This document shows, in pieces, positions 1 to 8,597 of a stretch of DNA of 34,114 nt. Origin of the DNA: Pseudomonadota bacterium (lineage in GTDB: Bacteria > Pseudomonadota > Gammaproteobacteria > Xanthomonadales > Rhodanobacteraceae). The stretch covers positions 1-34,114 of the forward strand of contig JAKAEJ010000020.1 of assembly GCA_021818335.1 (NCBI GenBank), in the 5' to 3' direction. Below the pieces are notes generated by a model. The model did not search any database and had not been told where the DNA came from. It was given only the letters and a program-made list of their open reading frames with translations. The stretch's first letter is position 1; the number at the start of each line of letters is the position of its first letter. The translations under genes were made by a program, and so were the position numbers.

Positions 1-56
1 GCGATCTCTTCAAGAGCCTCAAGCTCCCCCTCCCCGACGAAGCCACCGCCCTGTAG
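1..56 (+). CDS. C-terminal end of an unidentified protein (partial)
   Basis: Reading from base 3, the frame is open from the window edge to a TAG at 54-56 and encodes a 17-residue tail, DLFKSLKLPLPDEATAL. The composition looks like a normal protein C-terminus, and the frame ends 130 bases before the converging alcohol dehydrogenase gene. Too little is present to name a family. It could also be chance open frame. Confidence 0.4.
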   Translation, partial: DLFKSLKLPLPDEATAL

Positions 57-186
57 TGGCATTTCTGCCCACCGGGCATCAATGCAGTCAACTACTTACT
101 GCGCTAACTGCGGAACTTGAGGACTCCTTGCGCATGGACGTTTTACGCTGGCTGACGTGGTTTTGCCTCGGCTGGCCGCGATGGAT

Positions 187-1254
187 TTAGGCTGCCTGTC
201 CAAGGCTGGCGATGTCGATGACGAATCGGTAGCGCACGTCACCCTTGATCATGCGTTCATAGGCGTCATTGATCTTTTGAATCGGGATGAGTTCGATGTC
301 GGCTGCAACATGGTGAGCTGCGCAGAAATCCAGCATTTCCTGGGTCTCTCGGATGCCGCCAATCAACGAGCCGGCCAAGCGCTTGCGACCGCCGATCAGC
401 GAGAATGCATGGACGGGTGTTGGATCAGGCACGCCAACGAGCACCATGGTGCCATCGCGACGCAGTAGTCCCAAGTAATCATTGTAGTCGTGCTGCGCAG
501 AGACTGTGTCGAGGATGAAATCGAAACGACCCGCGTGCTGCTTGAACACAGCTGTGTCCCGCGTCACCAGGAAGTCATCCGCACCCAGGCGTTGCGCGTC
601 GTCACGTTTGCCGGCCGAGTGGCTTAGAACCGTCACGTGCGCGCCCATAGCCTTGGCTATCTTCACCGCCATATGGCCAAGTCCTCCAAGGCCCACGACA
701 GCGACTCTGTCGCCGGCTTTGATCCCGAAGTGGCGCAAGGGGGAATAGGTGGTGATTCCGGCGCAAAGTAGCGGTGCCGCGCGATCCAACGGCATGCCAT
801 CGGGGATGCGCAGGACGTAGTTTTCGTCAACGGTGATCCTGCTCGAATAACCGCCGTAGGTTGGGCGCGTGGCGTCAAGCCCACCGTCCGGCTTTCGTTC
901 GAAGCTGTTGTAAGTCGCGCTCATGCCTTCGGCGCAGAACTGCTCCTCACCCTCGCGGCAGGCCTCGCAACTGCGGCACGAATCTACGAAGCAGCCGACG
1001 CCGACGGCATCGCCCACTTTCCATTTGCTGACATGGCTGCCGACCTGGCTGACGACGCCAACGATCTCATGGCCGGGAACCATGGGGAACTTCGAACCGC
1101 CCCATTCGTCACGTACCTGGTGGATATCCGAATGGCAGACGCCGCAATAGCGAATGTCGATCTGGACATCGTGCGCACCCGGTTCACGGCGCTCGACTGT
1201 AAAGGGAGCCAAGGGCGATTTGGCAGCATGTGCGGCGTAGGCTGGTGTCTTCAA
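187..1254 (-). CDS. Zinc-dependent NAD(P)-dependent alcohol dehydrogenase / aldehyde reductase (YahK-like)
   Basis: This 355-residue medium-chain dehydrogenase should reversibly reduce aldehydes to alcohols in the cytoplasm. The catalytic zinc site is visible as C37 in the CGVCHSD motif and H62-E63 in GHE. The structural zinc site is four cysteines, C93, C96, C99 and C107. A Rossmann motif [11 protein letters not shown] lies mid-protein. Length and motifs fit the YahK/cinnamyl-alcohol-dehydrogenase-like group, which usually prefers NADPH; the exact substrate cannot be read. The start is a TTG, chosen because an AGGAGAAGG Shine-Dalgarno stretch lies just upstream and the protein then begins MKTPAYAAH, as relatives do. 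It is the last gene of a minus-strand series, 154 bases after rluE, so it may have its own promoter. Confidence 0.9.
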   Translation of the reverse strand: MKTPAYAAHAAKSPLAPFTVERREPGAHDVQIDIRYCGVCHSDIHQVRDEWGGSKFPMVPGHEIVGVVSQVGSHVSKWKVGDAVGVGCFVDSCRSCEACREGEEQFCAEGMSATYNSFERKPDGGLDATRPTYGGYSSRITVDENYVLRIPDGMPLDRAAPLLCAGITTYSPLRHFGIKAGDRVAVVGLGGLGHMAVKIAKAMGAHVTVLSHSAGKRDDAQRLGADDFLVTRDTAVFKQHAGRFDFILDTVSAQHDYNDYLGLLRRDGTMVLVGVPDPTPVHAFSLIGGRKRLAGSLIGGIRETQEMLDFCAAHHVAADIELIPIQKINDAYERMIKGDVRYRFVIDIASLGQAA

Positions 1255-1408
1255 TTGCCTTCTCCTGTTCAGGGCGGATACGCGCAGTGCACATTCTTCG
1301 TCGAGGCATCATCCATCATGCGAAGCCTGGGTGAATGATCCATGGACAACTGGCCCGCGCAAACGCCACATCAGACCACGTCGGTCCAACTGGACCAAGC
1401 CAGGTACA

Positions 1409-2044
1409 TCAGTTTTTCCTCAGCGGAACCATCGCTTCCGGGGCAACAGGCCCTGTGCGCGCCTGATCAATGATGCGGAATGTTCCAGGGGGCAACGCAT
1501 CGAGGTGCCACGGTCCGAGGCTCACGCGAACAAGGCGCAGGGTGGGATGTCCGACCGCAGCAGTCATGCGTCGCACCTGGCGGTTGCGACCCTCATGCAA
1601 AGTGATCTCGAGCCAGGTATCGGGGACGTTCTTGCGATGACGGATCGGCGGTTCGCGTGGCCACAGCCAGTCGGGAGCGGTCGCGCGCCGCACACCGGCG
1701 GGCAGGGTTGGTCCGTCGCTCAATTTTATGCCACCACGCAAGCGTTCGAGGGCAATCTCGTCTGGGACGCGTTCGACCTGCACGAGGTACACCTTAGCCG
1801 CATGCCGACGGGGGTCGGTCAGACGATGGATGAGCTCGCCCTCGTCAGTGAGGAGCAGCAATCCTTCGGAGTCATAGTCGAGCCTCCCTGCGGCATACAG
1901 GCGGCGCCAGACGGGGTCGTGTGCCCGCGGGGCCCCTGTCGGCGCTGGCGCGACGGGCGGAAGCAGCCCCGATAGCGTCGGACGACCTGTGCGGTCGGTG
2001 AACTGGCATAGTGTGCCGAACGGCTTGTTGAGCAAGACGCGCAC
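1409..2044 (-). CDS. rluE: 23S rRNA pseudouridine synthase, RsuA/RluE family
   Basis: This is a 211-residue pseudouridine synthase that isomerises a uridine in rRNA. The catalytic aspartate is D56 in AAGRLDYDSEGLLLLTDEGE. The family's later basic motif GRNRQVRRM is also present. The protein starts directly with the catalytic-domain strand (VLLNKPFG) and has no N-terminal S4 domain, which is the layout of RluE (23S position 2457 in E. coli) rather than RsuA, RluB or RluF. The start is a GTG at 2044; the same frame has a TGA three codons upstream, which fixes the N-terminus. It lies downstream of icd on the same strand but 334 bases away, so co-transcription is uncertain. Family is certain; the RluE assignment is likely. 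Confidence 0.87.
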   Translation of the reverse strand: MRVLLNKPFGTLCQFTDRTGRPTLSGLLPPVAPAPTGAPRAHDPVWRRLYAAGRLDYDSEGLLLLTDEGELIHRLTDPRRHAAKVYLVQVERVPDEIALERLRGGIKLSDGPTLPAGVRRATAPDWLWPREPPIRHRKNVPDTWLEITLHEGRNRQVRRMTAAVGHPTLRLVRVSLGPWHLDALPPGTFRIIDQARTGPVAPEAMVPLRKN

Positions 2045-2332
2045 CGTCTTTCAATGCCACGGCATGCACGGATTTGGGATGATGCGCAGCGTTCGCGTAT
2101 CCATTCAGAAATTCCCTAGGACCCAAAGTCAGGCTCAGCCGTGTTCATCCATTGCGCCGACTACCTCGAAGCCATTCGTGTGTCGAGGCGGATCCGCTGT
2201 TGATAGTACGCTGTCCCGGCAGTGACTGACACGCTTTGCATGGACTTAGGTGATGCGGCCTCGCCACGTGAAGTAGTTGCGTGACGACACGTGAATTTCT
2301 GCGGATGCGTCGACTTCGATCGTGGCTGCCAT
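2045..2332. other. Intergenic stretch, no gene seen
   Basis: The gap between icd and rluE has no frame with protein-like composition on either strand and no RNA fold I recognise. It presumably holds the rluE promoter, but I see no convincing -35/-10 pair. Cold-shock or clpS genes, often found near icd in related bacteria, are absent. Confidence 0.5.
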
Positions 2333-2370
2333 CCGCACCGGCGTGGCGTTTCCATGCCATGCCGGTGCGG
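2333..2370 (-). terminator. Hairpin after icd, possible terminator
   Basis: The 15-base arms 2333-2347 and 2356-2370 pair throughout, with one G-U wobble, around an 8-base loop. The hairpin lies 8 bases beyond the icd stop. No T-run follows on either strand, so it may be a transcript-stabilising hairpin or a terminator without a U-tract. Confidence 0.5.
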
Positions 2371-2378
2371 ACAGGCTG

Positions 2379-3707
2379 TTACATTGCAGCAATCAGACGA
2401 TCGCCGAACTCCGAACATTTGACCTCGGTAGCCCCGTCCATCAGTCGCGCGAAGTCATAAGTGACGTGCTTCGCGGCAATGGCCTTGTCCATCGCGGAAA
2501 TAATTGCATCCGCAGCCTCGTTCCAGCCCATGTAGCGAAGCATCATTTCACCGGAAAGGATCACGGACCCGGGATTGACCTTGTCAAGACCTGCGTACTT
2601 GGGTGCCGTCCCATGCGTGGCTTCGAACACGGCGTGGCCGGTAAGGTAGTTGATGTTGCCACCCGGAGCGATGCCGATGCCCCCGACTTGTGCAGCCAGT
2701 GCGTCCGAGAGGTAATCACCGTTGAGATTCAGCGTTGCAACCACGTCATACTCCGCTGGCCGCAACAGGATCTGTTGAAGGAAGGCGTCGGCGATTGCGT
2801 CCTTGATGACGAGTCCGGCCCCGGGCTTGCCTTCGGGGATGACGTGCCAAGGTCCTCCATCGAGCTCAACGGCGCCGAAAAGATCACGCGCCACCTGATA
2901 GCCCCAATCGCGGAACCCGCCTTCGGTGAACTTCATGATATTGCCCTTGTGCACCAAGGTCACCGATCTGCGCTTGTTCTGGATCGCGTACTCGATCGCG
3001 CTGTGAACAAGTCGTTCGGTGCCGAGGCGGCTCACCGGTTTGATGCCTATGCCGACTTCGACCGGCAAACTGCGCTTTGGCGCGCCCACGGACTCCAGCA
3101 ACGTCTGCCAGTCGTTGACGCGCCCTTGAGTACCAAAGCGGATCTTGCCGAACGCCTGCGGAAATTCGCGCTGAAGGAAATCCAGTACTTTCTGCGCATC
3201 GCTGCTACCACCAGCCCACTCGATGCCTGCATAGATGTCCTCGGTGTTCTCGCGGAAGATGACCATCTCTACCTTGCCTGGGTCCTTCACGGGACTGGGA
3301 ACACCTTTGAACCAGCGGACCGGGCGTAGACATACGTAAAGGTCCAGCATCTGTCGTAGCGCCACATTGAGCGATCGGATTCCGCCGCCAACTGGGGTGG
3401 TCAGGGGTCCCTTGATGCTCACCAGATAATCGCGACATGCCTGTACCGTGCTATCCGGCAACCAAGTGTTGAATTGCTCGAAGCTTTTCTCGCCGGCAAA
3501 GACCTCCATCCAGTGGATCTTGCGTCGATCCCCATACGCCTTCGCGACGGCAGCGTCGATCACGCGCACGCTCGCGCGCCAGATGTCGGGTCCGGTGCCA
3601 TCGCCTTCGATGTAGGGGATGATCGGGTTGTCCGGTACCAGCAGGCGGCCGCGATCAATGCCGATCTTGGCACCTCCAGCAGGCACTACGAGTTGCGGTT
3701 CGCTCAT
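2379..3707 (-). CDS. icd: Isocitrate dehydrogenase, NADP-dependent
   Basis: This TCA-cycle enzyme oxidatively decarboxylates isocitrate to 2-oxoglutarate with NADP+. The 442-residue sequence closely follows E. coli Icd. [10 protein letters not shown] at about 110-119 contains the active-site serine that AceK phosphorylates in E. coli (here about S112). [11 protein letters not shown] lies at 151-161. HGTAPKYAG at 365-373 carries the K-Y pair (K370, Y371) that marks NADP+ rather than NAD+ preference. Compared with the 416-residue E. coli enzyme there is an extra segment of roughly 25 residues around 190-217. The ATG at 3707 follows AAGGAG at good spacing. AceK is not in the window, so control by phosphorylation is not shown. 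Confidence 0.96.
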   Translation of the reverse strand: MSEPQLVVPAGGAKIGIDRGRLLVPDNPIIPYIEGDGTGPDIWRASVRVIDAAVAKAYGDRRKIHWMEVFAGEKSFEQFNTWLPDSTVQACRDYLVSIKGPLTTPVGGGIRSLNVALRQMLDLYVCLRPVRWFKGVPSPVKDPGKVEMVIFRENTEDIYAGIEWAGGSSDAQKVLDFLQREFPQAFGKIRFGTQGRVNDWQTLLESVGAPKRSLPVEVGIGIKPVSRLGTERLVHSAIEYAIQNKRRSVTLVHKGNIMKFTEGGFRDWGYQVARDLFGAVELDGGPWHVIPEGKPGAGLVIKDAIADAFLQQILLRPAEYDVVATLNLNGDYLSDALAAQVGGIGIAPGGNINYLTGHAVFEATHGTAPKYAGLDKVNPGSVILSGEMMLRYMGWNEAADAIISAMDKAIAAKHVTYDFARLMDGATEVKCSEFGDRLIAAM

Positions 3708-3751
3708 GACGACTCCTTGGCAGGGATGGCGGAGATGCCGCCAAAGCGCCT

Positions 3752-3781
3752 ATTGTCGCGCGTCGCCGCACCATTGGCCAA
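3752..3781 (-). promoter_or_regulatory. Possible icd promoter
   Basis: On the minus strand a TTGGCC (plus 3776-3781) and a GACAAT (plus 3752-3757) are separated by 18 bases, about 45 bases upstream of the icd start. Each hexamer matches the sigma-70 consensus at 4 of 6 positions, so this is only a candidate. Confidence 0.3.
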
Positions 3782-3802
3782 ACGCTGGGTGCGCCGCGCA
3801 GA

Positions 3803-4612
3803 TTACCGCTCGATCGCTTGGCGACTGTCGGGCGTGGCACATCGAGTGGCCAACAGTCGTTGATCCGACCAGGCCAAGGTGCGGCGGCGGTTATGTCGAA
3901 GGAGCAGGCGGCGCCATTCCCTCTTGCGGATGAGGCGCATGAAACGCATGGAAGGCAGGCTGCCGTTGCTCAATACATGCAGCCACCTTCCATCACTCGC
4001 CAGTTTCAGGCCAAGTCGCGCAGCCACGGCCCTCAGCGTAGCCAATGTGAAGAAACCGACGTGCTGTCCCGATTCGGGCATGTAGTAGTGCCATTGCCCG
4101 GGCAGATTATTGCGTGGCGGCATGAGTTCGGTACTGATGATGATGAACCCCGCCTCCTGGGACCAAAATCGCACGCTGGATAGGGGATCCGTGAGGTGCT
4201 CCACTACTTCAAACGCGGTCAGGACATCATAATGGTCGCCCGCCGTTGCCTCGAAACCGCGCGCGAATTGATTGGCGCAATAGGGGTCGCGCCAGCGGAA
4301 GTCATATCCGCGATCCCGGAGCAGTCGCACCAGGAGTCCGTTCCCACCCCCATGGTCGACGCAGACCCCGGCATGGGGTCGATTCCACGCCAGGATCGCT
4401 GCGGTTCGTTCGGATAGTTCGATATTGCGTGCCGCGATGCCGGTGTCCAGGACATCCAGAGCGCTGTCTGCATAGGCCTCTTCGAGCCAGTGCGGTTGAT
4501 CGGCACGTACGTAGCCGCAGTCGCTGCAACGGACGTATGTTGCACGGTATCGGCTCCGCACGATGGCATTCGCGAATCGCGCTTCGGTGCCTCGACATAT
4601 TGGGCAAGTCAT
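3803..4612 (-). CDS. Class I SAM-dependent methyltransferase with N-terminal zinc ribbon
   Basis: This 269-residue protein begins with a zinc-ribbon-like pair of CxxC motifs (C3/C6 and C29/C32). A Rossmann methyltransferase core follows. SAM-binding motif I is VDHGGGNG at 85-92, and FEVVEHL at 134-140 is the motif typical of the Methyltransf_23 group. The basic C-terminus (about 220-269) has no feature I can name. Zinc-ribbon methyltransferases of this layout often act on sugars or lipids in surface-polymer pathways, but no such genes are near, so the substrate is unknown. Its position behind bioD might suggest BioC, but BioC has no zinc ribbon and I do not make that call. Start at 4612 puts MTCPIC first and lies 4 bases after the stop of the preceding gene; an in-frame start at 4651 is possible but less likely. 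Confidence 0.8.
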   Translation of the reverse strand: MTCPICRGTEARFANAIVRSRYRATYVRCSDCGYVRADQPHWLEEAYADSALDVLDTGIAARNIELSERTAAILAWNRPHAGVCVDHGGGNGLLVRLLRDRGYDFRWRDPYCANQFARGFEATAGDHYDVLTAFEVVEHLTDPLSSVRFWSQEAGFIIISTELMPPRNNLPGQWHYYMPESGQHVGFFTLATLRAVAARLGLKLASDGRWLHVLSNGSLPSMRFMRLIRKREWRRLLLRHNRRRTLAWSDQRLLATRCATPDSRQAIER

Positions 4613-4616
4613 GGCT

Positions 4617-4952
4617 TTACCGGACGTTGCGCAGGTCCCAATGTGGACCAATCAACCAAGTCAGGCGCTGCGCGATAAGCTTCATCGGCAGATCGCTCCG
4701 GATTTCTAGTTCGACGTGAAGATCGTGCTGTTCCGCGCGCGCAGAGGCCAAAGGATCAAGTTGTCCGAGTGCCGCGGGCACCTTGTCTGGCTCTAGCTGC
4801 TGGTCGCGCCAGCGTTGGAATAACCCTGGTTCGCGCAATGCCTCCGAGATCGCCGACGCCAGCGCGTCCGGGCTGCCTCCGGAGAAGGCCAGTGCGGGAT
4901 CGGATCCACGCGCGCCGTCAAAATGCTCGATGTGGATGCTGAAAATGGCCAT
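4617..4952 (-). CDS. Conserved-looking hypothetical protein, 111 residues
   Basis: I do not recognise this protein. It starts MAIFSIHIEHFDG at an ATG (4952) preceded by GGAG at good spacing. It ends 4 bases before the methyltransferase start, and its start lies inside the 3' end of bioD, overlapping it by 1 base short of the bioD stop region (bioD ends at 4972). It has no signal peptide, membrane segment or cysteine. It is rich in alternating acidic and hydrophobic residues, and its end, LIAQRLTWLIGPHWDLRN, looks like a helix plus strand of a small soluble domain. The tight spacing on both sides suggests co-translation with bioD and the methyltransferase. Function unknown. Confidence 0.7.
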   Translation of the reverse strand: MAIFSIHIEHFDGARGSDPALAFSGGSPDALASAISEALREPGLFQRWRDQQLEPDKVPAALGQLDPLASARAEQHDLHVELEIRSDLPMKLIAQRLTWLIGPHWDLRNVR

Positions 4953-4971
4953 CGTGCGCTCCGTAGGGTTC

Positions 4972-5655
4972 TCACGTACTTGGTTGAAGGGCGTGCACAG
5001 CTCCAGCCAACGCGCTCGCGGCTTCTTCTGGCGTGGCACCGTACTTGATTACGCCGAGGCAAGGCGCGGTCAATCGCGCCCGCAGTGTGGCAACGTTGGC
5101 TTCAGGTTCAATCATTTCGGGGTCAACTAAGCTACCCACCCAGCCGAGCAGCTTGGCACCATCCTCGATGATGGCTCGCGCAGTGAGAAGTGTGTGGTTT
5201 ATACAGCCAAGGCGCAGACCTACGACGAGGATGACGGGCAAGCCCAATGTTCGCGCCAAGTCTCCCGCTACGAGTGTTTCTGAAAGCGGAGCCATCCATC
5301 CGCCCACGCCTTCGACAACGACAATTTCGGCCCGTGCCGACAACCGAGCGTGTGCAGCCGCCACTACATGCAAATCGACCGGCCGATTCTCGGCAGCCGC
5401 CGCCAGATGGGGTGAAACCGGCTCTTCATAGGCCATCGGATTGACGAGATCGTACGGTACCGTCGTGTAACTGGCCGCCAACAGCGCCAGCGCATCATCG
5501 TTGCGGAGTCCGTCGGGCGCTCGTGTACAACCACTGGCGACAGGCTTCATGCCGATGGCGCGTACGCCCTGGGTGCAAAGCGCGTTCAGCAGTGCAACGC
5601 TGACGAAGGTCTTTCCGATACCTGTATCGGTTCCAGTTACAAAAACGCCACGCAT
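4972..5655 (-). CDS. bioD: Dethiobiotin synthase
   Basis: BioD closes the ureido ring of dethiobiotin from 7,8-diaminopelargonate, CO2 and ATP, the penultimate step of biotin synthesis. The 227-residue protein has the phosphate loop GTDTGIGKT at 8-16, the MKPVASG motif just after the first helix, and EGVGGWMAPL, all diagnostic of BioD. The ATG at 5655 was chosen because it gives the canonical MRGVFVTGTDTG start and a G-rich Shine-Dalgarno stretch precedes it; the frame stays open upstream to 5721. It is divergent from msrC with 64 bases between starts. The other biotin genes are not in the window. Confidence 0.95.
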   Translation of the reverse strand: MRGVFVTGTDTGIGKTFVSVALLNALCTQGVRAIGMKPVASGCTRAPDGLRNDDALALLAASYTTVPYDLVNPMAYEEPVSPHLAAAAENRPVDLHVVAAAHARLSARAEIVVVEGVGGWMAPLSETLVAGDLARTLGLPVILVVGLRLGCINHTLLTARAIIEDGAKLLGWVGSLVDPEMIEPEANVATLRARLTAPCLGVIKYGATPEEAASALAGAVHALQPST

Positions 5656-5719
5656 GAACCCAGACCCCCCGATGTTCCAAGTGCGATCATTGTCGGCCGC
5701 CAAAACCAGGAGCGCATCC

Positions 5720-6214
5720 ATGCATGTAGGAACTTCAATTCAAGCCACAACAAAGGACCAACTTTACGCGGAGCTGGCACGCGAAGCAGGGGCTCTCCTT
5801 TCAGGCGAGCACGATCTGGTCGCAAACGCGGCCAACTTTGCGGCGCTGGTTTGGCAGCATTTGCCGCGCATCAGTTGGTGTGGTTTCTATTTCCTTCAGT
5901 CAGACGGTGACCTCCTCGTCGGGCCATTCCAAGGCAAGCCGGCGTGCGTGCGTATTGCCATTGGTCGCGGCGTTTGCGGTACCGCTGCAGAGACGCGAAC
6001 CTCCCAGGTTGTTGCAGATGTCAACGAATTCCCTGGCCACATCGCCTGCGATCCGGCGTCCCGCAGCGAAATCGTGGTGCCATTGCTGTGGCAGGATGGG
6101 TCCTTGCTCGGTGTTTGGGACGTCGATAGTGCCGAGCAGGGACGATTCGACGACGTTGACAAGGCTGGCATGGAATTGCTTTGCCGCGTTTTTCTGGGGA
6201 GCCTCGGCAGCTAA
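5720..6214 (+). CDS. msrC: Free methionine-(R)-sulfoxide reductase (GAF-domain fRMsr)
   Basis: This 164-residue single-GAF-domain enzyme reduces free L-methionine-(R)-sulfoxide, part of oxidative damage repair in the cytoplasm. All three cysteines of the YebR/MsrC active site are present: C76 (ACVRI), C86 (GRGVCGTA) and C110 (GHIACD). The WCGFYF and SEIVVPL segments are also typical. The ATG at 5720 lies 7 bases after AGGAG (5708-5712); the frame is open further upstream but overlaps bioD there. It converges with engB, and their stop codons overlap in CTAA (6211-6214). Confidence 0.93.
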   Translation: MHVGTSIQATTKDQLYAELAREAGALLSGEHDLVANAANFAALVWQHLPRISWCGFYFLQSDGDLLVGPFQGKPACVRIAIGRGVCGTAAETRTSQVVADVNEFPGHIACDPASRSEIVVPLLWQDGSLLGVWDVDSAEQGRFDDVDKAGMELLCRVFLGSLGS

Positions 6215-6834
6215 CGCGCGGCAGATGGTCGCAGACGGTGCGTCAAAAGGGCCGCGAGCGCACCTCGTGCCTCGTCAAGCCCGGTGCCGGATTTGGCGGA
6301 AAATGCTTGCACGGAAAGGACGCCGCTGGAGCTTTCAAGGCGCTTGCGAACCGATAGTAGCGTTTGTGCACATGCACCTCGGCCAAGCTTGTCGGCTTTG
6401 GTCAACAGAATATGGCAGGGGACGCCGTGGGCGGCGCAGAAATCCAGCATTTGCGAGTCAAAGCGTGTCAGCGGATGGCGGATGTCCATCACGAGCGCCA
6501 AGCCGCGCAGGCTGTGGCGCGCTCCAAGGTACCTCTCAAGCGCATCCCGCCAATGGTCGCGGACGGATTCCGGGACTTTCGCATACCCGTAGCCGGGCAG
6601 ATCGATCAGGCGTCGGCCGTCCGGCAGCGAGAACACAACGAGGTGCTGCGTTCGTCCGGGCGTGCGCGAGATGCGTGCAAGCCCATGCACGCCAGTCAGC
6701 GTGTTAAGAGCGCTGGATTTGCCTGCATTGGATCGCCCTGCAAAGGCGATTTCCGCGCCCGTGTCGGCTGGCAAACCGGTTGGATCAGGCGTGGACAACA
6801 AGAATTGCGCCCCGCGAAAGGGGTTCTCTGACAT
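6211..6834 (-). CDS. engB: Ribosome biogenesis GTP-binding protein EngB (YihA/YsxC)
   Basis: EngB is a small GTPase needed for assembly of the large ribosomal subunit. The 207-residue sequence has G1 GRSNAGKSS at 33-41, the switch I region ISRTPGRTQ, G3 DLPGYG at 78-83, G4 TKAD and G5 SAK, in the right order. Length is normal for the family. It is divergent from cytochrome c4 with 112 bases between starts, an arrangement known in xanthomonads. Its 3' end overlaps the msrC stop codon. Confidence 0.96.
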   Translation of the reverse strand: MSENPFRGAQFLLSTPDPTGLPADTGAEIAFAGRSNAGKSSALNTLTGVHGLARISRTPGRTQHLVVFSLPDGRRLIDLPGYGYAKVPESVRDHWRDALERYLGARHSLRGLALVMDIRHPLTRFDSQMLDFCAAHGVPCHILLTKADKLGRGACAQTLLSVRKRLESSSGVLSVQAFSAKSGTGLDEARGALAALLTHRLRPSAAR

Positions 6835-6858
6835 GGCGGCGGTTGCAGGGCGAGCGGT

Positions 6859-6887
6859 TTGACCGACCTCGGGGCCGCAAGGATAAT
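6859..6887 (+). promoter_or_regulatory. Sigma-70-type promoter for the cytochrome c4 operon
   Basis: TTGACC at 6859-6864 and GATAAT at 6882-6887 are separated by exactly 17 bases; each matches consensus at 5 of 6 positions. Transcription would start near 6894, giving a leader of about 53 bases before the cytochrome c4 ATG. Confidence 0.65.
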
Positions 6888-6946
6888 CCAGTCGAACCAG
6901 AGTGCCGGCGCGGGCGTGTCCGGTCTGGGCCTTGCGGAGAGTTCAG

Positions 6947-7648
6947 ATGAAGCTGATCAGCACGGTAGTGATTGCTGGAGTGGCGCTGGCGCTGGCTGCG
7001 GGAGCGTATGCAGAGGGTGCAATGCCGGCCGGCAACGCCGCCGCGGGCAAGGCCAAATCGACCGTATGCGCCGCCTGCCACGGTATGGACGGTAACTCGA
7101 CCGATCCGCAGTATCCCAAACTTGCGGGGCAGCAGGCGAGCTACATCTTCCGTCAACTGGAACTCTTCAAGAGCGGCGTTCGAAAGAATCCCATCATGCT
7201 CGGGATGGCGATGTCGTTGAATCCACAGGACATGGCGGATCTGGCAGCGTACTTCTCGTCGCAGAAGATCATGCCCGGCGTGGCCGACCCCAAGGAAATT
7301 GCGGCCGGGCAGGCAATCTATCGTGGCGGCGATCGCGCCACGGGAGTGCCTGCGTGCATGGCTTGTCATGGCCCGGATGGCCTTGGCAACCCCGGTGCCG
7401 TGTACCCGCATTTGGCGGGGCAACATGCGCGTTACGTCGATGCCGTCCTGACCGCATGGCACGGTGGAGACAGTTGGGGCACGGATACGCACGCTTCAAT
7501 CATGCCTACCATTGCCCGCCGGTTGACGACGGCGCAAATTGCTGCGGTGTCGAGCTACGTTGCGGGTTTGCATACGGCGGCGCCAATCGAATCGGCCGAT
7601 TCGGGCGTGAATCAATCGGCGTTCGCCTCGAGTGCCGCGCAGCAATAA
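6947..7648 (+). CDS. Dihaem cytochrome c4, periplasmic
   Basis: This 233-residue protein starts with a Sec signal peptide (hydrophobic core at about 4-19, cleavage near AYA-EG). Two class I cytochrome c domains follow, with haem attachment motifs CAACH at 41-45 and CMACH at 137-141. Each domain has candidate axial methionines (PIMLGMAM and SIMPTIA). Cytochrome c4 carries electrons to terminal oxidases in the periplasm. The start at 6947 follows GCGGAGAG and gives a clean signal peptide. It is followed after 51 bases by two dsbA-like genes, whose products handle disulfides in the same compartment where the haem-binding cysteines must be kept usable. Confidence 0.93.
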   Translation: MKLISTVVIAGVALALAAGAYAEGAMPAGNAAAGKAKSTVCAACHGMDGNSTDPQYPKLAGQQASYIFRQLELFKSGVRKNPIMLGMAMSLNPQDMADLAAYFSSQKIMPGVADPKEIAAGQAIYRGGDRATGVPACMACHGPDGLGNPGAVYPHLAGQHARYVDAVLTAWHGGDSWGTDTHASIMPTIARRLTTAQIAAVSSYVAGLHTAAPIESADSGVNQSAFASSAAQQ

Positions 7649-7699
7649 CGCGTGCGCATCCGGCGTGCAGGCGACGTTCTCCATACGAGATCGCTCACA

Positions 7700-8590
7700 A
7701 TGTTGAAATCCTTGCTGCTCGGCAGCGCGTTATGCTTCACGCTCGCGGCATGCTCCTCACCGCCTGCTCCAGGCGCGAGCAGGCAAGGCACGTCAGCGTC
7801 GATGGCCCCGGCAGCCAGCGCTGCGACGCCGTCGAGTTCGCCATCTGGTCCACCGACGTCGGCAACCATCGCGACTCCTGCGACGGCGGCGGCTCCGGCG
7901 TCTAGCCCCACCGGCACGACATCTGGCGTGCCGGTTGCGGCTCCGGCCGACACGGGCGAGTGGATCGAGGGCAGGAACTACTTTCGCATTGAACCGGCCT
8001 TGCCTACCGACCATCCCGGCCACGTCGTGGTGACCGAGGTGTTCTCGTGGGGCTGTCCGGCGTGCAATCAGTTCCAAGCTATGGCTGACGCCATTCGCAA
8101 GAGCCTGCCCTCCTATGCGCGATGGCAATATCTCCCAGCTTCATTCATTGCACCTGAGGACTGGCCGCTCTTCCAGCGGACCTACTATGCCGCTCAGGCT
8201 CTGGGGCTGGACACGCCCGCGATCCACGACGCCATGTTCAAGGCGATCTGGACCCCAGGCGGTCCGTTGAACACCTATGACGGTCTTGATACGGCGGCGC
8301 CGAGAGTGAAGCAGAAGCTTCCCACACTTGATGACGTGGCTCGATTCTTCTCACGGTACGGTGTTGCAGCAAAGACGTTTTCGGCTACGGCAACGTCTTT
8401 TGCGGTCAACGCTCGGATGCGGCGCGCTGACCAGTTGATCAAGGCCTATGGCGTAGACAGTACTCCCACCATCGTGGTTAACGGCACCTACCGACTTGAC
8501 GTAGCCTCCGCTGGTGGCCTCGCGCAAACGCAGGCGCTGGTGCTCTATCTTGCGCAGAAGGAAGCTGCGACGATGCGCCTCAGGCAATGA
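7700..8590 (+). CDS. DsbA-family thiol:disulfide interchange lipoprotein (CPAC)
   Basis: This 296-residue protein begins with a lipoprotein signal peptide ending in the lipobox LAAC (C18). About 65 residues rich in Ala, Pro, Ser and Thr follow, probably a flexible tether. A DsbA-like thioredoxin domain starts near residue 90. The active site is CPAC (C119, C122) rather than the classical CPHC, and the cis-proline loop is STPTIVV. The protein should therefore be membrane-anchored, in the periplasm, acting on protein thiols; CPxC dipeptide identity tunes redox potential, so its role may differ from the neighbour's. It ends 7 bases before the second dsbA gene. The Shine-Dalgarno match before the ATG is weak. 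Confidence 0.88.
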   Translation: MLKSLLLGSALCFTLAACSSPPAPGASRQGTSASMAPAASAATPSSSPSGPPTSATIATPATAAAPASSPTGTTSGVPVAAPADTGEWIEGRNYFRIEPALPTDHPGHVVVTEVFSWGCPACNQFQAMADAIRKSLPSYARWQYLPASFIAPEDWPLFQRTYYAAQALGLDTPAIHDAMFKAIWTPGGPLNTYDGLDTAAPRVKQKLPTLDDVARFFSRYGVAAKTFSATATSFAVNARMRRADQLIKAYGVDSTPTIVVNGTYRLDVASAGGLAQTQALVLYLAQKEAATMRLRQ

Positions 8591-8597
8591 GCGATGC

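Noticed and set aside
57-186. Terminator between the partial first gene and the alcohol dehydrogenase
   Set aside because: The only hairpin (TGCCC/GGGCA, 3-base loop, near 66-79) is very short and lacks a T-run.
1384-1401. Small GGTCC/GGACC hairpin after rluE as a terminator
   Set aside because: Only 5 base pairs and no T-run on the relevant strand.
1331-1975. 214-codon open frame on the plus strand opposite rluE
   Set aside because: The minus strand encodes a clear pseudouridine synthase; the plus frame has no family features and no ribosome site.
2322-3329. Long open frame on the plus strand opposite icd
   Set aside because: It is the complement of a well-conserved icd gene, has no recognisable protein pattern, and arises from the G+C-rich codon use of icd.
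3803-4612. Methyltransferase as BioC because it follows bioD
   Set aside because: BioC lacks the N-terminal CxxC zinc ribbon; the sequence looks like the general Methyltransf_23 group.
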